A stretch of DNA of 41,648 bases from Gammaproteobacteria bacterium (GCA_011051615.1 DRKU01000193.1:1-41648); one strand, 5' to 3'. Positions 29,238-37,661 are shown, counted from the stretch's first letter. Notes: generated from the sequence alone by a model not told the origin. Made by a program: numbers and translations.

Positions 29238-29687
29238 TTAACTGTTCTGGATCCAGATCAGTATGGTCTGGTAGCCCATATCCGCCGTATTGGGAAAGCC
29301 GACGGAGCCGGGATGGCTGTCACCGTCCCCCTGCAGCGGCATGGTCAGGACACGGCTCTGGGGGGGGTTCGAGAAATTGACCATGGCTTCCATGGACAGC
29401 TGGTTGTCCAGCAGCTGCTGCTGACCCTGGGCGGTCATGGGGTCGGGGTTCGGCCAGATCTTGAACGATCCTCCCGACACGCCCCCGGCTTCGTGGCAGC
29501 CGGCCTGGGAGCAATTGTACGGTGCCATGTCCAGTACCGAGGACTGCACGATGGGAAAGGTGGAGGTATCGCCGATGGGGATGGCCGGGCCCGATTCGAT
29601 GGCATCGCCACCGCAGGCGCTCAGACCCAGGGTGGCCGCCAGCAATAGCCAGGGGAAACGGGGAAACTGCTTCATGATAGATGCCAA
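29238..29687 (-). CDS. Cytochrome-like lipoprotein with CX4CH motif
   Basis: 149 residues (145 from Met5 at 29675, the better start). Lipobox LSAC puts the lipid on Cys25. A single haem-type motif is seen as Cys59-S-Q-A-G-Cys64-His65, a CX4CH spacing in place of CXXCH. The following segment (GGSFKI, DNQLSMEAMVNF, SHPGSVGF, TILIWIQNS) has the look of planctomycete-type or CxxCH-peroxidase-associated small c-type domains with a terminal helix. If haem is attached, it is an outer-membrane or periplasmic electron carrier; if not, the Cys pair may bind metal. First gene of the leftward run and divergent from the 30259 operon. Confidence 0.7.
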   Translation of the reverse strand: MASIMKQFPRFPWLLLAATLGLSACGGDAIESGPAIPIGDTSTFPIVQSSVLDMAPYNCSQAGCHEAGGVSGGSFKIWPNPDPMTAQGQQQLLDNQLSMEAMVNFSNPPQSRVLTMPLQGDGDSHPGSVGFPNTADMGYQTILIWIQNS

Positions 29688-30258
29688 ATGCCTTCCTGCG
29701 ATGGGTACAACGGACTCAACGGGGCGATTTTACCGCCACGAAATCGCACGGTAACAGGGTCTTCGTCGCAAAACCGCCAAAAATCAACTTCTTGGGCATC
29801 GAGCGGCGATGGCCCCCCATTTCGCGGGTCCGATGCGGAGTGTCGGTCGGGCTGTTAAGCAATTGAAAAACCTGTCAATAATATTGCCCGTCAAGTTTAG
29901 TTCAGGGCCTGGCAGACATCAGCCACCTGAATGTAGAACCCGTCACAGATCCGGCATCGTCGCTTCATGGGTGGAACCATTTGCCGATCCATGGGGTGAA
30001 TAACCCTTTTGGGTGAGGGAATGCCGCCTGTGTCTCACTTTGGCAACACGAAGTGACGTGTGCTTCACAGAAATCGACCCCGGGGCTTTTCCTGAGGGTT
30101 CTAATGCGCTTTAGTTCACCCCTGAGAGCACGCAAACGACAGGGAACGCCGTTTGGGTTCACGGAGACCATGCTTGAATACTGTGCTCCGAGGGCAATTT
30201 CTTTACTAAAACTATGGATTTATGACCCGTATGCAGGTGTGGATACGAGGGTAGGCAA
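29688..30258. other. 571-bp divergent control region
   Basis: No convincing gene is found. It separates two divergently transcribed groups of exported redox proteins and must carry promoters for both. It includes an AT-rich core around 29858-29900, and an inverted repeat TCACTT-N10-AAGTGA at 30035-30056 immediately followed by TGTG-CTT-CACA (30059-30069). I could not pin down -35/-10 pairs with confidence. Reading frames inside it are short and lack homology. Confidence 0.55.
30035..30056. promoter_or_regulatory. Inverted repeat TCACTT-N10-AAGTGA
   Basis: Perfect six-base arms at 30035-30040 and 30051-30056 around TGGCAACACG. A second small hairpin, TGTG-CTT-CACA, follows directly. The spacing (16 bases between arm starts, about one and a half helical turns) fits either a regulator half-site pair or an mRNA hairpin in the leader of the 30259 operon. 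Confidence 0.4.
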
Positions 30259-31467
30259 ATGACAACAGGTCGAAAAACAGTGAAAACAGTAACCGGATTC
30301 ATCCTGGCTGGCATACTCCTGTGCAGCTTTGGCGCCGCCAACGCGGCCAATCGCGACGTCGCGCGGCGCATCCACGATCGGCTCACCGGGACGCCTCCGT
30401 CGGCCCTTGTCGATCCCACCCTGCTGGACCAGATGGAAGCCCTGGTGGCTGCCGGCAACGCTACTGGGGCCGCCCAGTTGGCTATCGATCAGGCCGGCAA
30501 TACCGGCTTCTATAATTCGGTGCTGAAGAACTTTTTCGCCACCTATACCAGCACCGACGGTTCGGTCTACGTTCCGCTCAACGATGCCACGGCCACCATG
30601 GTGGGCATGGTGCGTGACAATGTCCCGTTCGACCGGGTGCTCTACGGTGACGTGCTCTACACCGGTGGCAACGCGGTTTCCACGCCCTACGCCATCGACA
30701 GCAACCAGCATTACCAGGAACTGGAAGACAATGGTGTCGATCTCAAGGCCAGCCTGGTGTCGGCCTCGCAGGCCCTGTTGCATCCCATGCTGGGCGTCAA
30801 TGATGTGGCCGGCGTGGTCACCACGCGCGCCTTCGCCCAGTCCTTCTTCTCTGCCGGCACCAATCGGCGCATGCTGGCCTTCGTATTTCAGAACTTCATG
30901 TGCCGCAGCCTCGAAGAGATCAACGATGTAACGCGTTCCCCGGATCGTATTCGCCAGGACGTGTCACGCGCACCCGGTGGCGACTCGGCCATTTATCTCG
31001 GCAGCTGTGTCGGTTGCCATGCGGGTATGGACCCGCTGGTTGGTGCCTATGCCTATTACGAGTGGGACGATCAACTGGGTCAGCTGGTATTCGATAATAC
31101 GCAACCGCAGCCCAAGAACTTCATCAACAACACGGTTTTCCCCTCGGGTTTTGTGACCACCGACAACAGCTGGATCAATTACTGGCGACGTGGCCCCAAC
31201 TCGGTGCTGGGCTGGAATCAGACCATGCCGGATCGGGGCATGGGGGCGCAGTCCATGGGCCGCGAGCTGGCGGCATCCAGGGCGTTTGCTTCCTGCCAGG
31301 CGGAAAAGGTCTACGAGGCCGTTTGCCTGCGTAAGCCCAAGAATGGTGCGGAGCGCCAGATGCTCGAGACGCTGACTGACAACTTCATCGCCAACGGTTA
31401 CAACATGAAGACCCTGTTTGGTGATGCAGCGGCCTATTGTGCCACGCAGGACGTCGGCGGGCTGTAA
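30259..31467 (+). CDS. Exported CXXCH protein, DUF1588/DUF1585-like
   Basis: 402 residues with a Sec signal peptide (TGFILAGILLCSFGAANA). The body is mostly helical. One haem-type motif is at Cys250-V-G-Cys253-His254 within GSCVGCHAGMDPLVGAYAYYEW, which matches the CxxCHxxMDPxG pattern of DUF1588-type proteins found with planctomycete cytochromes. The C-terminus (ELAASRAFASCQAEKVYEAVC then ERQMLETLTDNFIANGY) resembles the DUF1585 pattern. Four further Cys could form two disulfides. The role is unknown; these families occur in gene sets with cytochrome lipoproteins and DUF1501 proteins, as here. First gene of a three-gene operon. Confidence 0.75.
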   Translation: MTTGRKTVKTVTGFILAGILLCSFGAANAANRDVARRIHDRLTGTPPSALVDPTLLDQMEALVAAGNATGAAQLAIDQAGNTGFYNSVLKNFFATYTSTDGSVYVPLNDATATMVGMVRDNVPFDRVLYGDVLYTGGNAVSTPYAIDSNQHYQELEDNGVDLKASLVSASQALLHPMLGVNDVAGVVTTRAFAQSFFSAGTNRRMLAFVFQNFMCRSLEEINDVTRSPDRIRQDVSRAPGGDSAIYLGSCVGCHAGMDPLVGAYAYYEWDDQLGQLVFDNTQPQPKNFINNTVFPSGFVTTDNSWINYWRRGPNSVLGWNQTMPDRGMGAQSMGRELAASRAFASCQAEKVYEAVCLRKPKNGAERQMLETLTDNFIANGYNMKTLFGDAAAYCATQDVGGL

Positions 31468-31539
31468 CGGCGACACTGACAGACATTCGTTCCTAGAGAG
31501 ATATTTAGAGTTAAATAAAAGGTTTCGGGAGATAGGGCA

Positions 31540-33471
31540 ATGAGTATGACACGCGGAGAAAGCAAGGCAGTGCGGTCGGCGACAGAAGACCGACTGACAC
31601 AACGCGTCTACCGTAGCGGTGCACTGGCCGCCATGTTGCTGGGCGCAGTGTTGCTGTCTGCCTGCGGCGGCGGTGCACGTACCGGAGTGGCACCGGATCA
31701 GGGGCCGCCTGCTGTCAATCCTCCGGCCGGTGGTGGCGGCGGTGGTCCTGCCCCGGTTACCAATACCGGTATCGATGAAACCGTCAGTGTCATCTGGTTC
31801 CGTGACAACATCTGGCGTCCGGTGCTGGAGCCGACCTGTTCCGGCTGCCATTCCAGCGGTCCGGGTACCGGCCAGTTCGCACCGGCCAAGGTGGGCGGCG
31901 CCGATCCGGATATTTCAGTTTTCCGTGCCGCGCATGATGACTTCAAGGGTCGCGTCAATTTCCAGGATCCCACCGCCTCGCGCGCAGTACAGAAACTGCC
32001 GCTGGAACAGCACAACTGTGGCCCGCAGATAGGTGCCGAGACGCGTCTCGAAACCTGCATCCGCGTTGCCGGCTGGAATCCCGCTGATGCTACTTATGTG
32101 GCGACACCGGGTTCGCTGGTGGACCTCATTGCCCAGTGGCGCGATTTCCGTTCCGCCAATGGCCTGGTCAACTTCGTCATGACCAGCGGCATTGCGCAGC
32201 TCTCCAGCGCCAACCCCGAGCAGCTTTATTTCGATGTGAGCATGCACACGCAGATCCCGGACAGCTACATCCGTTTCGACGTGCAGCCCTACGATGCGGC
32301 CAATGCAGCCTACCTGTTCGAGAATCCGACCTTTGTCATTGCCACGGGTGGTAACAATGGTCCCGACGGCGAAGCACTGTATATTACGCGCTGCCAGGGC
32401 TGTCACGGGGTGCGTGACAACCCCGACCCCGGCGGTGTGAACACGCGGCCGATTACCGGCACCATCATCCAGAACCAGATCGCCACCAATGGCGCCATGC
32501 AGAACAACGTCGGCGACCTGCAGAACGATCTGGCCAGCCTGGATGCCATTGCGGACTACATCATGAACGGTCCGCAGCCGACCGGCGCGCTGGTGGAGGT
32601 CACACCGACCCTGCTGCCCGCCAACCAGCAATTCCAGTTGAGTGAGATCAAGATCGCCATCAACGGCGTGCCACCCTCGGTGGGTCAGTCCTATCGCAAC
32701 GTGGACCTGATGGTGAACAACACCCAGCAGGCGATTTCTCCGCTGGGCGCGGTCGTGCCGCAGGCCAACGGCTGGGCACAGGACCAGTTCAGTCTGGAAC
32801 TGGGTTATATCGCCGTGCCGGATCCCGTCAATGCGGGGCAGATGATCGAAACCGATGCCCGCGTGGCCGATCCCATCTTCTCCGCACCACCGGTGGACCT
32901 GGTGACAGTCAATCTGGTACCTAATAACGGTCTGCGTAACTTCTCGGAGATCAATGCCACCATGTCGGTGCTCACGGGTGTCGATGGCCAGGCGGTCAGT
33001 GCCATTCGCAACCAGTTCAACAGCCTCAGGCAGCAGTTGCCGGGCGGCAATGACCTGGGCAGCTACGTGGCCTCGCACGAGGTGGCCATCCTCAAGCTGG
33101 CAGTGGAGTACTGTGATGTCTTCATGGGGGATGCCACCCTGCGGACCAACTTCTTTGGCACCGACCCGCTCAACCCGTTCGATCGTAACCTGCTGTTCAA
33201 CGGCCTGATCGACAACATGGTCATGTCCGGGCCGACGCAGATCGCCCTGCAGCCGCTCAAGACGGATCTGCTGGCCGATCTCAACGCCCTGTTCGATGGA
33301 GTTACCACGGATGCCCTGGGTAATCCGCTGGTGGATGCAATGGGTAATCCGGCGCCGATCCCCGGCATCTGTGTGACCAACGATTGTGTCAACAGTGCTG
33401 CGGCGCAGAGGCTGGCGGCTCGCGCTGCCTGCATGGCGGTGTTGAGCAGCGCCGCGGTGAACGTACACTAA
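31540..33471 (+). CDS. Lipoprotein with two CXXCH haem motifs
   Basis: 643 residues. A long basic N-terminus (about 25 residues) precedes the hydrophobic stretch and lipobox LLSAC, lipidated at Cys42. A Pro/Gly-rich linker follows. Two haem motifs are seen: Cys100-S-G-Cys103-His104 and Cys285-Q-G-Cys288-His289 (ITRCQGCHGVRD, typical of class I cytochrome c domains, with ADYIM supplying a possible Met ligand). Between them is a beta-rich domain; the C-terminal 300 residues are uncharacterised, with paired Cys near 612-617. Looks like a diheme electron carrier on the outer membrane or periplasmic side. Second gene of the operon, 72 bases after the first. Confidence 0.78.
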   Translation: MSMTRGESKAVRSATEDRLTQRVYRSGALAAMLLGAVLLSACGGGARTGVAPDQGPPAVNPPAGGGGGGPAPVTNTGIDETVSVIWFRDNIWRPVLEPTCSGCHSSGPGTGQFAPAKVGGADPDISVFRAAHDDFKGRVNFQDPTASRAVQKLPLEQHNCGPQIGAETRLETCIRVAGWNPADATYVATPGSLVDLIAQWRDFRSANGLVNFVMTSGIAQLSSANPEQLYFDVSMHTQIPDSYIRFDVQPYDAANAAYLFENPTFVIATGGNNGPDGEALYITRCQGCHGVRDNPDPGGVNTRPITGTIIQNQIATNGAMQNNVGDLQNDLASLDAIADYIMNGPQPTGALVEVTPTLLPANQQFQLSEIKIAINGVPPSVGQSYRNVDLMVNNTQQAISPLGAVVPQANGWAQDQFSLELGYIAVPDPVNAGQMIETDARVADPIFSAPPVDLVTVNLVPNNGLRNFSEINATMSVLTGVDGQAVSAIRNQFNSLRQQLPGGNDLGSYVASHEVAILKLAVEYCDVFMGDATLRTNFFGTDPLNPFDRNLLFNGLIDNMVMSGPTQIALQPLKTDLLADLNALFDGVTTDALGNPLVDAMGNPAPIPGICVTNDCVNSAAAQRLAARAACMAVLSSAAVNVH

Positions 33472-33529
33472 GTGGATTGTTTCAGGCGCAACGGCGCAGC
33501 AAACAGATTTACGTCAAGAGGCTAAAGTC

Positions 33530-35137
33530 ATGGCGAAGAAAGAAATAAACGAAACCGAGAAGCAGTTCGACGATACGCCCCTGTGTCACGAGGGTCACAA
33601 GAAGCCGGTTACCCGGCGCGACTTCCTGGCCCAGGGTGCTATCGCTGGCGGTGCCTACGTGATGGCGCCGAGCCTGCTGGCCGGGCTGCTGGGACGCTCC
33701 AGCGAGGCCCATGCCGCGGCGGTCAACTGCGGCCAGGTCACGGCTGGCGGCCTCGGTATCCCCTTCATGTGCTTCGATCTTGCGGGTGGCGTGAGCATGT
33801 CCAATGCCAACGTTATCGTCGGTGACCAGGCGGGAGACCCGACCACATTCACCGATGCGGGCATGATCAAGTATGGCCTCATTCCCGGGGACACGACCGA
33901 AGATATCCGTATCAACAACGGCCTCATCGACAACCAGTTTGGCCTGCCGTTCCACGTGCAGAGTGGTTTCCGCCTTGGCATGCTCTCGAAGATGTCGGCC
34001 ACTACCATTGCCAATACCGATGGCGCCGTGATCTGCGCACGCTCGGGCAACGACACCAGCAATAATCCGCACAACCCCATGTACGGGCTCTACAAATTCG
34101 TCAACATGGCGGCCGGTGGTGCCGGTGCCAGCATGGGTGAGCTGGTCAATTTGATCGGCAGCCGTGATCGTGACTCGGGTGGGCGTTCCATCGCACCCGA
34201 CTCCATGATCGACCTGACCCAGCGGCCGACCAAGGTTTCGCGTCCCTCGGATGCCATGGGTGTCGCCGATGCCGGTCGCCTGGGTCAGATCCTGTCCGAT
34301 GCGAATGATCGTAGCGCCCTGCTTACGACCATCCAGCGCATGAGCCATCGCAAGGCCGATGCCCTGCGTGAAGATGCCATGGCCCTGCAGGACGCCATGC
34401 ATCGCGCCACCTTCTGTTCGGCCAGCGATGCGCGCGAGACTTTCACCCGCGTGGGTAACCCCAGCCTGCTGGATCCGCGGATTGATCAGGCCATCACCGG
34501 TGGTGGTGGCTTCACACCCCTGTTCAGCACGGCCGAGGCCGATCGTGGCGGTAGCCGCAACGATATCTTTGCCAAGACCGCCTCCATCATGAAGCTGGTG
34601 GTCAACGGCTGGGCGGGCGCCGGGACGGTGGAAGTAGGTGGTTACGACTACCACAACGGTACCCGCACCACGGGTGACACACGCGACTTCGAGGCCGGTC
34701 AGGCCATCGGTGCGGCGCTGGAATATGCCGCACGCATGAACCAGCAACTCATGGTCTATGTCTTCAGTGACGGCTCCGTGGCCGGTGACCGCGATGGGGA
34801 TGCTGATCCCAACAATGGCCGTATTGTCTGGCGTGGTGACAACGGTGGTACAGCTGCCGTATTCATGCTGGTCTACAATCCACCGGGACGGGGTGGACGC
34901 GTGGCCATGCGCCAACGTCAGATCGGTTATGCGCGAAATTCCGCGTCGGTGGAGACCAATGCCAATGCCGTGGCCAATAACGTCGAAGGTCTGGCCTATT
35001 CCATCGTGCTCAACTACATGGCCTTGCACAACATGGAAGGGCAGTTTACCAATTACTTCGGTACTAACATTCTGGGTTCTGGTGCGGACCTGGATCAGTA
35101 CATCGCGTTCTCCAATATTCGTACCGCACTGGTTTAA
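33530..35137 (+). CDS. Tat-exported DUF1501-like protein
   Basis: 535 residues. A twin-arginine signal VTRRDFLAQGA (Arg29-Arg30) with a hydrophobic stretch and an AHA cleavage site near 62 indicates export in folded form, often with a cofactor. The region VEVGGYDYHNGTRTTGDTRDFEAGQAIG then AARMNQQLMVYVFSDGSVAG mirrors the DUF1501 pattern (an Asp/His-rich metal region, then a strand followed by Ser-x-Phe/Gly in the family). DUF1501 proteins have an alkaline-phosphatase/sulfatase-like fold by family knowledge, but the active-site residues differ here, so activity is uncertain. A good AAGAGG ribosome site precedes the ATG. Terminator follows at 35200. Confidence 0.75.
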   Translation: MAKKEINETEKQFDDTPLCHEGHKKPVTRRDFLAQGAIAGGAYVMAPSLLAGLLGRSSEAHAAAVNCGQVTAGGLGIPFMCFDLAGGVSMSNANVIVGDQAGDPTTFTDAGMIKYGLIPGDTTEDIRINNGLIDNQFGLPFHVQSGFRLGMLSKMSATTIANTDGAVICARSGNDTSNNPHNPMYGLYKFVNMAAGGAGASMGELVNLIGSRDRDSGGRSIAPDSMIDLTQRPTKVSRPSDAMGVADAGRLGQILSDANDRSALLTTIQRMSHRKADALREDAMALQDAMHRATFCSASDARETFTRVGNPSLLDPRIDQAITGGGGFTPLFSTAEADRGGSRNDIFAKTASIMKLVVNGWAGAGTVEVGGYDYHNGTRTTGDTRDFEAGQAIGAALEYAARMNQQLMVYVFSDGSVAGDRDGDADPNNGRIVWRGDNGGTAAVFMLVYNPPGRGGRVAMRQRQIGYARNSASVETNANAVANNVEGLAYSIVLNYMALHNMEGQFTNYFGTNILGSGADLDQYIAFSNIRTALV

Positions 35138-35199
35138 CCTGTTCCCCTTCGTTGCGCCGCAAGGCGTGATGGAGTTTTGCCGGGGATGGCATGAAGCAG

Positions 35200-35232
35200 A
35201 CCGTCACTTCATCTGGAGTGGCGGTTTTTTTT
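35200..35232 (+). terminator. Terminator inside the end of the convergent gene
   Basis: ACCGTCACT (35200-35208), loop TCATCTGG, AGTGGCGGT (35217-35225), then a run of T to 35232. One G-T pair, otherwise perfect. It ends the cytochrome/DUF1501 operon and overlaps the last codons of the MocR gene, whose stop is at 35209-35211 on the other strand. Confidence 0.88.
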
Positions 35233-36669
35233 GTGCGCAGGGATATCGCACATCTCTGTTGCCATGCGGCCAAGTTGACTGATGGCACGCCGTGCCGTTT
35301 CACCCTCCACCGCGCCACAGCTGAGGCGAATGTGGTGTGTATATTGTGCCTGGGCCGAGAACAGGATCCCGGGCGTGATGGCGATCCCCTGTTGCATGGC
35401 CTGTTGATAGAGGGCGAGGCTGTCAACGTTCCCGGGTAGCTCAACCCAGAGAACGAATCCCCCGTCTGGATTGGTGGCACGCGTGCCGGCGGGAAAGTAC
35501 CGCGCTATCCATTCACGTAACTGCGCCATGCGCTGCTGGTAACGGGTGGCAACACGCCGGTGGTTGCGCTCGAGGCTGCCACGCGCGAGCAGCTCTGCCA
35601 GCGCCAGCTGGGGATGGATGGCGGTGCTGATATTATCGAGAAACTTGCGATAGCGTACTGTCTCGAACCACCGCCCGGGCAACATCCAGCCAATGCGCAG
35701 GCCCGGCGCCACGGTCTTGGAAAACGATGAGCAGTAAATGATCCCGCCCTGCTCGTCCCATACCTTGACGGGACGGGGTCGCCGACGCGAGTAGCTGAGG
35801 GGGCCGTAGACATCATCCTCGATGAGCGCTACCTCCGCCGCGCTCAGTACGTGCGCGAGATGCTGACGGTTCTCCTCCGCGATGGTCGCACCCAGCGGAT
35901 TGTGAAAGGTGGGTTGCAGGACACAGGCCCGGATGGGCTGTCGCACCAGGGCCTGGGCCAGGGCATCGATATCGATGCCATCGCGGGGGTGGGTGGGGAT
36001 CTCCACGGCACGCAGGCCCAGGCTCTCGATGGCCTGCAGGATGCCAAAATAGGTAGGTGATTCGATGGCCACGCTGTCGCCGCGCGACGTGGTGCTGGCC
36101 AGTGCCAGTCCCAGTGCTTCCAGGCAACCATTGGTAACGATGATGTCCTCGGGGCGGCAGGGGCAGCCGAGTTCACGCATGTCACGCGCGATCTGCTTGC
36201 GTAGCAGGGCGTTACCACTGGCATCCTCGTAGCTGGACGGTGCCCGATAATGCCGCCGTGATACACCGGCCAGGGCGCGCGACAGGGGGCCCAGCGGTTG
36301 CATGCTGGCATCGGGTACCGCCGCACCCAGCTTGACCAGGCCGGACTGGCGAGCCTCATGGACCAGCGACATGGCCAGTTGCGCGACGTTGACCGGCGTG
36401 GCCTGCTCCGCGGGACGGCTGGTGGCCGGCTCCCCCGGTCCGCTCTCACCGACGGTAAGGAAGTAGCCCCGTTTTGGCCGTGCCTCCACATGGCCCTGGC
36501 TTTGCAGCCAGGCATAGGCCTGTACCGCGGTGGCCAGACTGATCTCGTACTGCTCGCACAGTCGGCGCACCGACGGCAGTCGGTCGCCGGGCTGATAGAC
36601 GCCACTGGCAGCACTCTCCAGCAATGCACTGGCCACTTGTTGGTACAACCAGGGGGCTTTTTGTGCCAT
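35209..36669 (-). CDS. MocR/PdxR-type GntR regulator with aminotransferase domain
   Basis: 486 residues. An N-terminal GntR winged helix-turn-helix (about 5-75: GDRLPSVRRLCEQYEISLATAVQAY) is fused to a fold-type I aminotransferase domain (about 115-480). PLP lysine is Lys318 in SSFSKTVAPGLRIGW, with Asp285/Tyr288 in IEDDVYG. Proteins of this class sense PLP or amino-acid adducts and regulate a divergent gene. Here the divergent gene is a class IV aminotransferase, and the 113-base spacer has triple direct repeats AACTG. The regulated pathway is thus likely amino-acid metabolism. Its C-terminal coding end forms the terminator of the opposite operon. Confidence 0.88.
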   Translation of the reverse strand: MAQKAPWLYQQVASALLESAASGVYQPGDRLPSVRRLCEQYEISLATAVQAYAWLQSQGHVEARPKRGYFLTVGESGPGEPATSRPAEQATPVNVAQLAMSLVHEARQSGLVKLGAAVPDASMQPLGPLSRALAGVSRRHYRAPSSYEDASGNALLRKQIARDMRELGCPCRPEDIIVTNGCLEALGLALASTTSRGDSVAIESPTYFGILQAIESLGLRAVEIPTHPRDGIDIDALAQALVRQPIRACVLQPTFHNPLGATIAEENRQHLAHVLSAAEVALIEDDVYGPLSYSRRRPRPVKVWDEQGGIIYCSSFSKTVAPGLRIGWMLPGRWFETVRYRKFLDNISTAIHPQLALAELLARGSLERNHRRVATRYQQRMAQLREWIARYFPAGTRATNPDGGFVLWVELPGNVDSLALYQQAMQQGIAITPGILFSAQAQYTHHIRLSCGAVEGETARRAISQLGRMATEMCDIPAHKKNRHSR

Positions 36670-36683
36670 GTTTTGTGGGACTC

Positions 36684-36715
36684 AAACTGTTATGGTCAAC
36701 TGAATCATAAACTGT
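36684..36715. promoter_or_regulatory. Triple AACTG direct repeats, candidate MocR operator
   Basis: AAACTGT at 36684-36690 and 36709-36715 with an AACTG at 36698-36702 between them; AACTG starts are spaced 13 and 12 bases, slightly more than one helical turn. They lie between the mocR ATG and the aminotransferase ATG. MocR regulators typically bind direct repeats in such divergent spacers. Confidence 0.5.
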
Positions 36716-36782
36716 ATCTGTATCGGTCTCCACTCTGGCGTTACTGTTGGTCACAGGCGCGATTCAAGACGGAGACGGAACA

Positions 36783-37661
36783 ATGACGAAATGCTGGGTA
36801 AACGGGGAACTGGTGGACAGGGCGGCGGCTACCGTCTCCCTGTTCGATCATGGCCTGCTCTACGGTGACGGGGTCTTCGAGGGGATCCGTTTCTACCACC
36901 GCCGGGCCTTTCGCCTTGCCGCTCACCTGCGGCGCCTGCGGGATTCGGCACATGCCATTCACCTGGATTTACCGTATGACGAAGCGGCCCTGACACGCGC
37001 GGTGTGCGAGGTAATCGCCGCGGCGGACTGCGAGGACGGTTATCTGCGCCTCGGCATCACACGCGGGGTCGGCCCGCTGGGGCTGGACACCGAGGGCTGT
37101 GGGCAACCGACCAGTTTCATCCTCGTCGGCCCCCTGCGCCGACTGGCAGACGGCGAGGCAGGGGGGCTGCGGCTGGTGGTGGCCAGTACCCGGCGCACCC
37201 CGGCGGACTGTCTCGACCCCCGCATCAAGTCGCTTAACTATCTCAATAACATCCTTGCCCGGGAGGAGGCGCGTCGTGCCGGCGCCGACGAAGCCATTCT
37301 CCTGAACCTGCAAGGCAGGGTGGCCGAGGGGGCCTCGGACAACCTGTTTATCGTTCGTGACGGGGTGCTGGTGACGCCACCGGTGAGCGACGGCAGCCTG
37401 GATGGCATCACGCGCGCACTGGTCATGGAACTGGCTGGCGAGCTGGGCATACCCTGCCGGGAACGGTCATTGACGGTGACCGAACTCTACGCCGCCGATG
37501 AATGCTTTCTGACAGGTACCGCCATCGAGATGGCAGCGGTGGCCGACATCGAAGGGCACCGCCTGCTCGCCCCCGGACCGGTATTTACTCGCCTGCAGGA
37601 AGCCTTTCGTGTGCACATCGCAGCGGAGACACAACCGTCGACACAGGCCCGCGTGTCATGA
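36783..37661 (+). CDS. ilvE: Class IV aminotransferase, IlvE-like
   Basis: 292-residue PLP enzyme of fold type IV. It starts with MTKCWVNGELVDRAAATVSLFD and the conserved DHGLLYGDGVFEGIRFY; the PLP lysine is Lys149 in RIKSLNYLNNILAREEA. EGASDNLFIV and TGTAIEMAAVADIEG (phosphate-binding loop) are also typical. Most likely a branched-chain amino acid aminotransferase; D-amino acid transaminase is an alternative that needs substrate tests. ATG 36783 is used; an upstream in-frame codon at 36747 has no homology. Its stop overlaps the argC start (ATGA), so the two are translationally coupled. Divergent from the MocR gene. Confidence 0.85.
   Translation: MTKCWVNGELVDRAAATVSLFDHGLLYGDGVFEGIRFYHRRAFRLAAHLRRLRDSAHAIHLDLPYDEAALTRAVCEVIAAADCEDGYLRLGITRGVGPLGLDTEGCGQPTSFILVGPLRRLADGEAGGLRLVVASTRRTPADCLDPRIKSLNYLNNILAREEARRAGADEAILLNLQGRVAEGASDNLFIVRDGVLVTPPVSDGSLDGITRALVMELAGELGIPCRERSLTVTELYAADECFLTGTAIEMAAVADIEGHRLLAPGPVFTRLQEAFRVHIAAETQPSTQARVS

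Noticed and set aside
30053-30262. 69-residue frame before the 30259 operon
   Set aside because: It runs into the next gene start, has no good ribosome site and its composition is not coding-like.
31915-35029. Two antisense frames of 517 and 506 residues on the minus strand opposite the cytochrome and DUF1501-like genes
   Set aside because: His- and Gly-rich translations typical of shadow frames, while the plus strand has CXXCH, lipobox and Tat signals.
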